The notes under the pieces: model-generated | Seen by the model: the letters and a program-made list of their open reading frames with translations, nothing else | Database searches by the model: none | What the model was told of the DNA's origin: nothing | Shown here: one piece after another, positions 25,289 through 33,997 of the stretch | Layout of the letters: each line of letters starts with the position of its first letter | How positions within the stretch are numbered: position 1 is the stretch's first letter | NCBI GenBank assembly: GCA_934747775.1 | Contig: CAKVHA010000005.1 | Coordinates: 21,084 to 85,083, forward strand | Length of the DNA: 64,000 nucleotides | Reading direction: 5' to 3' | Source of the DNA: an uncultured Clostridia bacterium | GTDB taxonomy: Bacteria > Bacillota > Clostridia > Christensenellales > UBA1242 | Position numbers and translations under genes: made by a program

Positions 25289-25792
25289 ATGAGCGAGCAA
25301 TTTCATGATTATAAGTTTAAAGTTAAAGAGTTGTCCAAAACAGATTCGCTTCTTGAGTATCATAAAATAAAGGTATGTTGTAGAAAATACGACAATAATG
25401 AAGCTTGTATTTATTCAAACAACGGCGGTGGAGACTATTCTTTATATTTGCAAGATAGATTTTTTAATTTTACTATAGATAATGAAACAAAAAGAGTATC
25501 AGCATTTGATGGAGATATAGTTTGTAGTCAACTAAAGCCAGTAAAGTTGCAATTGCCTACAACAGTAAAAGATGTTATTCTTAGTGTAGATACACAAGAT
25601 AATTTGGAAAAAGGTTGTGGCGGATATATAAAGTTTAATACATCTAAAATTTTTTATGATAAAAAGAATAAGATTTTACAAATTGGCGATATTAATCCTA
25701 AAGATATAACATATAAATTTTTCGATAACGGATATACACAAATAAAAAATGATTCTTTGAGCGGGTTAATGTTTACGGAAATGGATATGTAG
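25289..25792 (+). CDS. Hypothetical protein, 167 aa
   Basis: A beta-rich soluble protein with no recognised domain. TTGGAGAG precedes the ATG at 25289 at good spacing; the in-frame TTG at 25277 is part of that site. It contains CCRKYDNNEACIYSNNGGGDY, rich in aromatic and polar residues. Followed directly by a terminator shared with the convergent gene. Confidence 0.6.
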   Translation: MSEQFHDYKFKVKELSKTDSLLEYHKIKVCCRKYDNNEACIYSNNGGGDYSLYLQDRFFNFTIDNETKRVSAFDGDIVCSQLKPVKLQLPTTVKDVILSVDTQDNLEKGCGGYIKFNTSKIFYDKKNKILQIGDINPKDITYKFFDNGYTQIKNDSLSGLMFTEMDM

Positions 25793-25829
25793 AAAAAAAT
25801 CACGAATTTAATTTCGTGATTTTTTTTGT
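25793..25829. terminator. Bidirectional terminator
   Basis: AAAAAAATCACGAA and TTCGTGATTTTTTTT arms lie between two convergent genes and can serve both strands. Confidence 0.85.
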
Positions 25830-25850
25830 TATAAAATATTTTTATATTAC

Positions 25851-26297
25851 CTATTTGCATGGTGCCATATCGTTAGGATCTGGAACATGTTCGCGTGATA
25901 TTTGTTTGTAATAACCTTTGCTGATTGCTTCAATGCCGTTTTTGCCTAGGTTAAATTCAACACCATAGCCTGAATCACCATTTGCAGTGTAGTTTAGAGT
26001 AAGTGGTTTTTCGTGATTGATATATTTAATGTTTTTTATACTGCTATAGCATTCTAAAATTCTATCTGGTGCGATATTAATAACAATACCTTCTTCAAAC
26101 AAATTAACAGCTGTAGGTGCTTTCATAAAGTGTTTTTGTGGGCTGTACACAACTGGTAAAGCATAAGTAAAGTTAGGGTCGTCTGGCATAACCAAAACAG
26201 CATAATCATCGTCCAAAATATTTCTTAGGTTTTTATTGTAGTTTTTGCCATATTCTACAATTTTTTCAATTTTATCTATTTTTTTATCTTTTTTCAT
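25851..26297 (-). CDS. Hypothetical protein, 148 aa
   Basis: A soluble protein of 148 residues with a Lys-rich N-terminus and a beta-rich body (YAVLVMPDDPNFTYALPVVY near 50). No signal peptide or recognised motif. It is the last gene of a leftward group behind the TSCPD and DUF4364 genes, starting 5 bases after the TSCPD stop. Confidence 0.6.
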   Translation of the reverse strand: MKKDKKIDKIEKIVEYGKNYNKNLRNILDDDYAVLVMPDDPNFTYALPVVYSPQKHFMKAPTAVNLFEEGIVINIAPDRILECYSSIKNIKYINHEKPLTLNYTANGDSGYGVEFNLGKNGIEAISKGYYKQISREHVPDPNDMAPCK

Positions 26298-26301
26298 ATT
26301 T

Positions 26302-26559
26302 TTAGTCCTTATTGTTTATATTTTGTTTGTACCAAATTAGTGCGTTTGCAAGTTGGTCGGGGCAAGATGTGGTAGGGCGGCACTTAATGCCTTTTAGGCG
26401 AGTAATAACTTCGTCTATATCCATTCCTTCCACAAGTTTTGCAATTCCAGCGGTGTTACCAGGGCAACCACCCACAAATTGCACATTGGTTAGTTTTCCG
26501 TTTTTCACGTCAAATAGTATTTGTGACGAACACACGCCACTTGTGCGATAACAATACAT
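26302..26559 (-). CDS. TSCPD-domain protein (TIGR03905-like)
   Basis: An 85-residue protein with TSGVCSS near the N-terminus, VGGCPGNTAGI in the middle and the family-naming TSCPDQLA segment near residue 65. These cysteines could bind metal. Such small proteins are widespread in Clostridia with unknown function. I chose the ATG at 26559 because GGAGGG lies at ideal distance; a second ATG at 26571 overlaps the upstream stop. Confidence 0.85.
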   Translation of the reverse strand: MYCYRTSGVCSSQILFDVKNGKLTNVQFVGGCPGNTAGIAKLVEGMDIDEVITRLKGIKCRPTTSCPDQLANALIWYKQNINNKD

Positions 26560-26570
26560 ATTTCCCTCCA

Positions 26571-27104
26571 TTAGCTATCTATAACTGTGTCATACAAATA
26601 TTCAAACACATTGGGGGCATTGTCCTTCCACTTTTTGCAAGTTAGTATTGCCGAGTGTCTTGTAGGAACTTTTAGCTTAATTTCAAGTAGTGAGTTGGGA
26701 ATCATAGGTTCCTTAATTTTAAGATTAACAATGTAGGAGCCGTCTTCGTTTTTAATATATTCCGAAACATACTCTTGAGTGCGCTTAAAGCTCATACGGT
26801 TGTCTTTAGCAAAAGTTGTAATTTCTTCGCGTAGCGACTGTGGAATTCTTTGGAAAAACAAACTTAAACAGCTGCGACCTTCGTAGGTTATGCCATATCG
26901 CTCTTCGTCGTTGCCTTCGGTTTTAAAAATAAAGCCCGCTTCTAAAAGCTGATACAAAACTTCTTTGCAGTCCATATAATTTAGCCAATTGTTGCGACTG
27001 GTGCAAATGTCTATAATACTGTTTTCCGTAAGTGGAATTTCCATTTTGTCTAGCAAAAACAACATTTTTAGTTTGTTGGATGTACTGTCTACCATAAAAT
27101 CCAT
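26571..27104 (-). CDS. DUF4364-family winged-helix protein
   Basis: A 177-residue protein with a winged-helix-like N-terminal half (LKMLFLLDKMEIPLTENSI...YRYGITYEGRSCL pattern to about 80) and a C-terminal half with strands, matching DUF4364 of Clostridia. Probably DNA-binding, targets unknown. A GGCGGG site is 6 bases before the ATG. First of a leftward group with the TSCPD gene. Confidence 0.75.
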   Translation of the reverse strand: MDFMVDSTSNKLKMLFLLDKMEIPLTENSIIDICTSRNNWLNYMDCKEVLYQLLEAGFIFKTEGNDEERYGITYEGRSCLSLFFQRIPQSLREEITTFAKDNRMSFKRTQEYVSEYIKNEDGSYIVNLKIKEPMIPNSLLEIKLKVPTRHSAILTCKKWKDNAPNVFEYLYDTVIDS

Positions 27105-27253
27105 ATTTTTCCCGCCAATAATGTGATATTTTTAAAACTATAATAGTATAGCACAATTAGCACAGGTTTTACAATATTTTTTGCATTTTGTTTGCTAAAA
27201 AATAAAAAAACATCTATACTACTAATTAGATATACTAATTTGGAGAAAAAACT

Positions 27254-28066
27254 ATGGCAAAATATAGTGATGTAGAACAAAAGAATTTAAAAAACTTTTT
27301 TACAGCTTGCAACGAGATGATAAATGGCAGGTTTATTTTATCGGACATTAAAATTCAAAAAATCCTTAACGCTATTGCAAATAGCGCAGTATTGTACGAA
27401 CTTGTTGCAAAATGTATGGTTGATTTTAATTTTAAAAACGAGTTTAGAAACGCAAAAGTTTCAAACAAAGTAAACGGCGGATATTTTGTTTTGCCAAACG
27501 ACGAACAAAAAATTGTTGCGCTTGTTTTCTGCTTTTTAATTGATGTGGATAACAAGAGAATTGATCTTCAAAATTTTATAAACGAAAACTTTTTTAGTTC
27601 TGACGGTTATAATATTAGCTACTCAAATTTTGCAATCAATGTGTTGGTTCCATTTAAAACAAGTGTTGCAAACTTGCTTGGCGTAAACGAACTTGGCGAA
27701 GATGTTGGCTCGTATGGCATAGATGTAAATAGCGAGCAAATTGCAATGGACGGCTTTGAACAAGTTGAAGAAACCGATTCAGAACCAGATTTAAGTAAAG
27801 AAAACACAACAAAATTAAAATATGCCGACTTGCTTATGAGCTTAAATAGTCTTTACGCTGCGGTTAAAAAAGAACGCAAACTAAAAGACGAAACACGTCA
27901 AGAGTTGATTATAATTATTAAAGCAATTAAGGAAGCTATTACAATGGAAAAACTAATTTTTATAAATGCATTAGTTATTCCGCTTGAACACGAACTTACT
28001 AAAAACCGCCAATTAAAGCCATATTATGCGGAATTTAAAAATTCATTAATGGCTTTTTATGACTAA
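27254..28066 (+). CDS. Hypothetical protein, 270 aa
   Basis: A soluble, largely helical protein with an acidic linker near residues 175-190 (EQVEETDSEPDLSKE) separating two helical domains. No recognised motif or signal peptide. TTGGAG precedes the ATG. Its 3' end overlaps the convergent ylbJ gene by 4 bases. I cannot assign a function. Confidence 0.65.
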   Translation: MAKYSDVEQKNLKNFFTACNEMINGRFILSDIKIQKILNAIANSAVLYELVAKCMVDFNFKNEFRNAKVSNKVNGGYFVLPNDEQKIVALVFCFLIDVDNKRIDLQNFINENFFSSDGYNISYSNFAINVLVPFKTSVANLLGVNELGEDVGSYGIDVNSEQIAMDGFEQVEETDSEPDLSKENTTKLKYADLLMSLNSLYAAVKKERKLKDETRQELIIIIKAIKEAITMEKLIFINALVIPLEHELTKNRQLKPYYAEFKNSLMAFYD

Positions 28067-29022
28067 ACAAAAACTGTAAAAAGCAGCGCAATTAAAACTG
28101 AAATTATGGTTTGAGTTATTTTAGATTTAATAAAAAACCAAGTAGAAATATTAAAGCGTTTTAAAAAAGTTAACGCTTGCATTATTATTGATATTCCACC
28201 AAAACTTATTAGCCCAGTGCAAAACACTAGGGCTTTTTTGCGGCTTAACCCCAACACGCTAAGGTCAAGACACCCGCGAGTAACTTCTATAATTCCATTT
28301 GTGATAGCTCGCGTAGTGCTTATGTTGGAGTGGGTGATAAGTGCTAAAAAACTATTTAGTGGATATAACAAGTTGTATCTATTTATCATATTAATTATCA
28401 TAAAAAAAACAACAATATACCCGCCCACAATTAACACGCTTTTTATTGCACCATACATTGTGTCTTCTAACACATTCTTGCGTTTTATTGAAGTAATTAA
28501 AATTTCAGGCTGCTTTTCTAAAAAAGTGTTGCGATATAATATTCCGTTTATAAACGCACCTAAAATATGGCACAATAAAATAAGATATCCTAATTTTGAG
28601 CTGTCAAACATATTTGCCCCAACTGTGCCAACAATAAATAAAGGTCCGCTTGTGGAAGTAAATGTTGTTGTTTTGCTGGCTTGTCCTTTGCTTAAAACAC
28701 CTTTTTCGTATAGCTCCGCTGTTATTTTTGCGCCAACAGGGTAGCCAGATATTATGCTCATAGCAAATATATAGCCAGAAATTCCGCTTGTTTTGTATAA
28801 CTTTTTTGTTAGTGGCGAAAAGGCGTTTCCAAGTTTTAAAATTAACCCCAGTTCGCTAAGTAGGCTTGTTAGAAAGAAAAATGGGAATAGTGCAGGCATA
28901 ATAGACTTTGCCCACAACATAGTTCCGTCCAAACACGACGCAATATTTTGTTTTGGGTTTACAATAATAAGTGCAATAACGGATAATATAAATAAGGATA
29001 AAAATATTTTTTTCTTGCTCAT
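28063..29022 (-). CDS. ylbJ: Sporulation integral membrane protein YlbJ
   Basis: A 319-residue polytopic protein with about eight hydrophobic segments. It has the nucleoside-recognition/YlbJ signatures SGYPVGAKI (about 93-101), a following YEKG, and STSGPLFIVGTVG (about 123-135). In Bacillus YlbJ is made in the mother cell and is needed for cortex formation. It diverges from ylbK, keeping the ylbJ-ylbK-ylbM neighbourhood. Confidence 0.92.
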   Translation of the reverse strand: MSKKKIFLSLFILSVIALIIVNPKQNIASCLDGTMLWAKSIMPALFPFFFLTSLLSELGLILKLGNAFSPLTKKLYKTSGISGYIFAMSIISGYPVGAKITAELYEKGVLSKGQASKTTTFTSTSGPLFIVGTVGANMFDSSKLGYLILLCHILGAFINGILYRNTFLEKQPEILITSIKRKNVLEDTMYGAIKSVLIVGGYIVVFFMIINMINRYNLLYPLNSFLALITHSNISTTRAITNGIIEVTRGCLDLSVLGLSRKKALVFCTGLISFGGISIIMQALTFLKRFNISTWFFIKSKITQTIISVLIALLFTVFV

Positions 29023-29081
29023 TTGTTTCCTTTGACTTTGCTTTTTTAATGTTATATTATATTACATATAAGGAGTAGATT

Positions 29082-29870
29082 ATGAAAAAACGACCTAAAA
29101 TAGCTTTGGTTTTGGGGGGCGGTGGCGCATTAGGTTTTGCGCACATTGGAGTCGTGGAACAGCTTCAAAAAAACCATATTCCAATAGATATGATTGTTGG
29201 CACAAGTATGGGTGCAATTGTTGGTGGTGCGGTTGCAAGCGGAGTGAGTGTGAAAACCCTAAAAGAGTTTTCAAAAAGCCTAAAAACTCGTCACCTGTAC
29301 GATGTTAACCTTAATTTTAAAGGTCTTTTTTCTGGTAGAGCCGCAGTTAGAACTTTAAAAAAAGTTATTCCAGACATAGATTGTAGCGAAACAAAAATTC
29401 CGTTTTACTGCAATGCTGTGGACTTGTATAGCTGTCAAGAAGTTGTTTTAAATAAAGGCTCGCTTATTAAAAACATTAGGGCATCAATGAGTTGTCCGGG
29501 AGTTTTCACGCCAGTAAAATACGGCAAAATGTTGTTGGTTGACGGTGGAGTGGTTAACAACCTTGCTCACGATATTGCCCGCAAAAATGGCGCGGATATA
29601 ATAATTGCAGTAGACGTGGTTACAAAAACAAACTTGAGTACAAAAATTAAAGGTATTGTGGGCTATGTGGTTCAGTCGTGGCTAATATCGCAAAAAGAAC
29701 TTCAAGCAAACAAACGCAAGTTTTATAATGTTATAATTCAGCCCGAACTTGGCGAAAACACTCAGTACAATTTTAATGGCGACATTACAGAAAAAATCAT
29801 AGAGCTTGGTGCAAAAGCGTGCAAAGAAAAAATCCCTAAAATCAAGGAATTGATTTCTGATTTTAGATAA
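29082..29870 (+). CDS. ylbK: Patatin-like phospholipase (YlbK/RssA family)
   Basis: Predicted lipid acyl hydrolase with a Ser-Asp dyad. The oxyanion loop is GGGGALGFAHIG (12-23), the nucleophile is in GTSMG (about 40-44) and the aspartate in DGGVVNN. 262 residues matches YlbK. AAGGAG precedes the ATG. The next leftward gene is ylbM, so the neighbourhood matches Bacillus. Confidence 0.93.
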   Translation: MKKRPKIALVLGGGGALGFAHIGVVEQLQKNHIPIDMIVGTSMGAIVGGAVASGVSVKTLKEFSKSLKTRHLYDVNLNFKGLFSGRAAVRTLKKVIPDIDCSETKIPFYCNAVDLYSCQEVVLNKGSLIKNIRASMSCPGVFTPVKYGKMLLVDGGVVNNLAHDIARKNGADIIIAVDVVTKTNLSTKIKGIVGYVVQSWLISQKELQANKRKFYNVIIQPELGENTQYNFNGDITEKIIELGAKACKEKIPKIKELISDFR

Positions 29871-29891
29871 AAAGTAGGCGTATATTGAAAC

Positions 29892-29923
29892 AAAAAAAGT
29901 GCTTTAATTTAAGCACTTTTTTG
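29892..29923. terminator. Bidirectional terminator between ylbK and tmcAL
   Basis: AAAAAAAGTGCTT / AAGCACTTTTTTG hairpin between convergent genes. Confidence 0.85.
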
Positions 29924-29956
29924 TTTTTTTATATTTAACTAATATGTTTTATTTAA

Positions 29957-31210
29957 TTAATATTTTATTGTTTTTGTTAAAAGGTCTGGTGCATATTTTG
30001 GCACAATTTTAGACTTTTTAAGAAGTAGGTTGTATACAGCATTTGCGCGGTCTTCAATGTCGGCAAGTTCTTTGTAGAATGCCGATGGATTTTTAACAAC
30101 ATTGCTGTTTCTAATAATAAGGTCAGTGTTTGCACTAACTTCCGCAAGCAAATCTTGATTTTCGCCGTTAAAGCCAAGCACTTTAATATAAGGAAGTTTG
30201 TCTATTTTGTAAATCTTTTCAATTGAATCCTTATTAATATTTAATAGCAGCCTTAACACAATTCGTTTAAGACGAGTGTAGGTATAGCGTTTTGATTTAA
30301 CTTCTAGCAAAACTTCGTTTAACACCTTTTTGTCTTTTACACAATCAATAAATCTGTTTTCTAGCCCCTCGCTAACATCATAAATATTTTTAATTTGTTC
30401 TGCGCTTGCGGTTTTTAAAACGAACATACATAGGTCGTTAAAAAGTTCGTGGTCGGGTAGACCAAAGTCGTCTACGCACGATTTTAGTAGTTTGTAACTC
30501 GATTTTGGCATTAAGCGTTTTACTCTGCGTGGTTTTCCGGTTTTTAGCAAACGCATTCTAATTGCTGTGGCAGAAGTGTCTTTTCCGTTTATGTCTTCGC
30601 TGTGATATTCGCTGCATTCGCGTTGAACAAACACAGGTTCAATGCTGCTGCCAGTTTTTATAAGCGCTTTTAAGTACTCAATTGCTAAAATGTTGTTTGG
30701 TTTTTGCAGAGCATCAATTGTATCGGTTATGTTGGAAAAATTAACTTTTTCTTCCTTAACTAATTGCTCAATTGTTTTTTGACGGCTTACAACAAGCGAG
30801 TAGCCTTCGTCCAAATACGATTTTAATGTTTGTTTGTATTCTTCTGGTTCATTTGCTAAATAGCTTGCAATTTCCTTTAAAAGTTCAAAGTTTTTGCTTT
30901 CGCAACCAAAAGCCAAGTGTGTTACGTTTATAAACGAGTTTGCAATTTTAACACCAGCAGTTGCATAAATCTCGGCAGAAGAGCAGGCGTATGCGGTTGG
31001 CATTTGCACAACAATATCCGCACCACCGCTAAGTGCCATACTAGCACGCACATATTTGTCTACAATGCTAGGCTCGCCACGTTGAGTAAAATTTCCACTT
31101 AAAATACATAATACAGCATCACAGCCCGATAGTTCTTTTGCTTTTTGAATGTGATATAAATGTCCAAAATGGAAAGGGTTATATTCACAGATTATTGCAC
31201 AAATTTTCAT
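29957..31210 (-). CDS. tmcAL: tRNA(Met) cytidine acetate ligase (YlbM)
   Basis: Forms N4-acetylcytidine at the wobble base of elongator tRNA-Met using acetate and ATP. The nucleotidyltransferase motif ICEYNPFHFGHLYHI is at 6-20, with the GNFTQRG block (about 39-45) next. 417 residues is typical. Because the enzyme uses free acetate, its place directly beside divergently oriented pta-ackA is notable. Confidence 0.94.
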   Translation of the reverse strand: MKICAIICEYNPFHFGHLYHIQKAKELSGCDAVLCILSGNFTQRGEPSIVDKYVRASMALSGGADIVVQMPTAYACSSAEIYATAGVKIANSFINVTHLAFGCESKNFELLKEIASYLANEPEEYKQTLKSYLDEGYSLVVSRQKTIEQLVKEEKVNFSNITDTIDALQKPNNILAIEYLKALIKTGSSIEPVFVQRECSEYHSEDINGKDTSATAIRMRLLKTGKPRRVKRLMPKSSYKLLKSCVDDFGLPDHELFNDLCMFVLKTASAEQIKNIYDVSEGLENRFIDCVKDKKVLNEVLLEVKSKRYTYTRLKRIVLRLLLNINKDSIEKIYKIDKLPYIKVLGFNGENQDLLAEVSANTDLIIRNSNVVKNPSAFYKELADIEDRANAVYNLLLKKSKIVPKYAPDLLTKTIKY

Positions 31211-31337
31211 AATTACACCTATTGTTTTCTTTACTTTTTATTTCAAATATTATATTATAAAATTGAATTTTGCATAACTATTATATAATAAAAATGATTG
31301 TGATGCAATCAAAATTTTATAAAATGGAGTTAAGTTG

Positions 31338-32309
31338 ATGAATTTTGAAAAAAATTGGATAAAAAAAGCCACTACACTTAACAAAACTATTGTTTTGCCC
31401 GAAGCGGAAATTAGCCCAAGAGTGCTAGAAGCAGGCTTAAAAGCTGCCAAAACTAAACTATGCAATGTTGTGTTTTTAACAACAAAACCTAATAGTTTAA
31501 AACAATATGACGGTTTAAATGGAATTAAAGTTGTGAATATTAAAAATCACGAATTAACACCAATCGTTATAAACGCGTATTTTTTAAAACGCCAACACAA
31601 AGGGATGACCCCCGAACAAGCCAAAATTGATATGACTACCGACCCATATTTGTACGGCGCAATGATGGTTGACTTAGGCTTAGTTGACGGAATGGTGGGC
31701 GGAGCAGAAGCGCCAAGTGCAAAAATGTTTAGTTCCGCATTCAAAACTGTTAAGGCAAAAGACGGCAAAAAGGCAAGCAGCTTTTTTATTTTTGTTCCAA
31801 CCAAAAAAGACCAAAAACTTTATGTAATTGCCGACGGTGGAGTTATTTTAAATCCAACAGCCGACGAACTTGCCGACATTACTTGTGATACAGTAAATAG
31901 TTTTAAGACCCTTATTGGTGACAACCCAAAAGTTGCACTTTTAAGCTATTCCACAAAGGGCAGTGCAGGCGGCGAGAGTGCCGAAAAGGTTGTGGCAGCA
32001 TACGAAATATTAAGGCAGAAAAAAGTCAAGTTTGTGTTTGACGGCGAACTTCAATTAGACGCCGCAATCGTGCCAGAAGTTGCAGCAAAAAAGTGTCCTA
32101 AGTCGCCTGTTAAGGGCGAAGCTAACGTGCTAATTTTTCCAGACCTTCAAAGTGGAAACATTGGCTACAAACTTATCCAACGTTTTGGCGGATACAAAGC
32201 AATAGGACCATTAATTCAAGGGCTTAATAAACCAATTAACGACCTTAGTCGTGGTGCAACTGTGGACGAAATAATTGTTGCAATTGCCATAACAATATTG
32301 CAAAATTAA
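31338..32309 (+). CDS. pta: Phosphate acetyltransferase
   Basis: Converts acetyl-CoA + Pi to acetyl phosphate + CoA. 323 residues, the short Pta form without an N-terminal domain. Signatures are LPEAEISPRVLEA (19-31), VDGMVGGAEAPSA (about 110-122) and the C-terminal ANVLIFPDLQSGNIGYKL. The ATG at 31338 is 9 bases after GGAG; an in-frame TTG sits one codon upstream. ackA follows 62 bases downstream. Confidence 0.96.
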   Translation: MNFEKNWIKKATTLNKTIVLPEAEISPRVLEAGLKAAKTKLCNVVFLTTKPNSLKQYDGLNGIKVVNIKNHELTPIVINAYFLKRQHKGMTPEQAKIDMTTDPYLYGAMMVDLGLVDGMVGGAEAPSAKMFSSAFKTVKAKDGKKASSFFIFVPTKKDQKLYVIADGGVILNPTADELADITCDTVNSFKTLIGDNPKVALLSYSTKGSAGGESAEKVVAAYEILRQKKVKFVFDGELQLDAAIVPEVAAKKCPKSPVKGEANVLIFPDLQSGNIGYKLIQRFGGYKAIGPLIQGLNKPINDLSRGATVDEIIVAIAITILQN

Positions 32310-32371
32310 TTGCAATTTAGGGCGATTTAAAGTATAATATGGTTAATTTTATTATTAATTAAGGAGTTTAT

Positions 32372-33568
32372 ATGAAAATTTTAGTTTTAAACGCTGGTAG
32401 CAGCACGCTAAAGTTCCAACTTATTAATATGTCAAATAAAAAAGTTTTGGCAAAAGGTAATGTTGAAAGAATAGGCGAAGCTACTCCATTTTTAAAGTAC
32501 AAAGCTAATGGAAAAGAGTATTCTTGGAATGGTGATATTCCTAATCACACTGTTGCAATGAAAATGGTGTTAGACAAACTTACAGATAAAGAAGTTGGCG
32601 TTGTAACAAATCTTAGTGAAATAGACGGGTTTGGTCACCGCGTTGTTAATGTTGGCGACAAGTATTTTGACCCTTGCCTAATCACCCCAGAAGTTTTGCA
32701 ATATTTTAAGGATCATTCCGATTTTTCACCACTTCACGTTCCAGCATCAATTTGTGGAATTGAAGGCGCTATGAATGCTAGCCCAAGCACACCTAATGTT
32801 GCTGTGTTTGACGTTGGCTTCCACAAAACAATGCCTAAATACGCATATATGTATGCAATTCCTAAAAAATACTACGAAAAATATCAAATTCGTAGATATG
32901 GCGGTCACGGAACTAGCCACTATTATGTTGCAAACGAATGCGCTAAAATGCTAGGCGTAAACATTAAAAATACAAAAATTATTACTTGTCACCTAGGCGG
33001 TGGCGCAAGCATTACAGCTGTTAAAGGCGGCAAATGTATTGATACATCTATGGGCTTTACACCACTTGAAGGTGTTATTATGAACACTCGTAGTGGCGAC
33101 TTAGACCCAGCAGTTGTAGAGTATCTATGTAATAAAGAAGGCAAAACACCAAGTGAAATTATTAAAATGCTTAACAAAGAAAGTGGCTTACTTGGTCTAA
33201 CAAACGGCAGAATGGCAGATATGCGTGACATTACTGCAAACTTAGACGACGAAGAAATTAAGCTAGCATTTGAAACATATTGCTACCGCATTAAAAAATA
33301 CATTGGCGCTTATGCTGCAGCATTAGACGGTGTAGATGCAATTGTATTTACAGCTGGTTGTGGCGAACACACTCCAGAACTAAGAGAACTTGTTTGTTCG
33401 GGTTTAAACTACTTGGGTGTTAAGGTTGATAAAAAACGCAACTGGAATATTCCTAGGGGAGAAGCTAGTGAGATTAGTGCAAAAAGCAGCAAGGTTAAAG
33501 TTTTTGTAATTCCTACAGATGAAGAAATGGTTATTGCAAAAGAAACACAAAAATTGTTGAAAAAATAA
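32372..33568 (+). CDS. ackA: Acetate kinase
   Basis: Makes ATP and acetate from acetyl phosphate, the main energy-yielding end of fermentation in anaerobes. The start MKILVLNAGSSTLKFQL and the FGHRVVNVGD, DVGFHKTMP, RYGGHGTSH and HLGGGASI blocks are all present. 398 residues is full length. AAGGAG precedes the ATG. Confidence 0.97.
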   Translation: MKILVLNAGSSTLKFQLINMSNKKVLAKGNVERIGEATPFLKYKANGKEYSWNGDIPNHTVAMKMVLDKLTDKEVGVVTNLSEIDGFGHRVVNVGDKYFDPCLITPEVLQYFKDHSDFSPLHVPASICGIEGAMNASPSTPNVAVFDVGFHKTMPKYAYMYAIPKKYYEKYQIRRYGGHGTSHYYVANECAKMLGVNIKNTKIITCHLGGGASITAVKGGKCIDTSMGFTPLEGVIMNTRSGDLDPAVVEYLCNKEGKTPSEIIKMLNKESGLLGLTNGRMADMRDITANLDDEEIKLAFETYCYRIKKYIGAYAAALDGVDAIVFTAGCGEHTPELRELVCSGLNYLGVKVDKKRNWNIPRGEASEISAKSSKVKVFVIPTDEEMVIAKETQKLLKK

Positions 33569-33577
33569 AAATAGTGA

Positions 33578-33606
33578 TTGACAAACACTAAATATTACTA
33601 TATAAT
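33578..33606 (+). promoter_or_regulatory. Promoter of rpmF
   Basis: Perfect TTGACA (33578-33583) and TATAAT (33601-33606) with a 17-base spacer. Confidence 0.85.
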
Positions 33607-33642
33607 TGTAAAGCAAAAATAAAATTAGGAGGTGCGTAAACG

Positions 33643-33846
33643 ATGATAGCACCAAAGGGCAAAATTTCAAAAGCAAGAAGAAATTCAAGAAAAGCAAACT
33701 GGAAGATTTCTACACCTTCTATTTCTGAATGTCCTCATTGCCACGAGCTTAAAGCAAACCACAGAGTTTGTAAAAACTGTGGTTACTATGATGGCGAACA
33801 AAAAGTTGTTGTTGAAAAAGACAAAGCTAAAAACGAAACCAAATAG
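33643..33846 (+). CDS. rpmF: 50S ribosomal protein L32
   Basis: A 67-residue protein beginning MIAPKGKISKARRNSRKANW with a zinc-ribbon of the C-x2-C...C-x2-C type (CPHC and CKNC), the zinc-binding L32 form. AGGAGG lies upstream. The DUF177 gene (yceD) that commonly precedes rpmF is absent. The C-terminal Lys/Glu tail is slightly longer than usual. Confidence 0.96.
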   Translation: MIAPKGKISKARRNSRKANWKISTPSISECPHCHELKANHRVCKNCGYYDGEQKVVVEKDKAKNETK

Positions 33847-33866
33847 TAATAAAGGTTTTTTAAATA

Positions 33867-33899
33867 AAATCCGCTTAAATTTTTATGGCGGATTTTTTT
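33867..33899 (+). terminator. Terminator of rpmF
   Basis: AAATCCGC/GCGGATTT hairpin followed by a run of T. Confidence 0.85.
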
Positions 33900-33997
33900 A
33901 TTGTATTTGTTTTGTGTTTTTAAGGTTTTATGATAGTATATAATTAAATAATGTGTGCTAAATGCACATAAATTAGACAATTTTTAAGGATGAAAAA

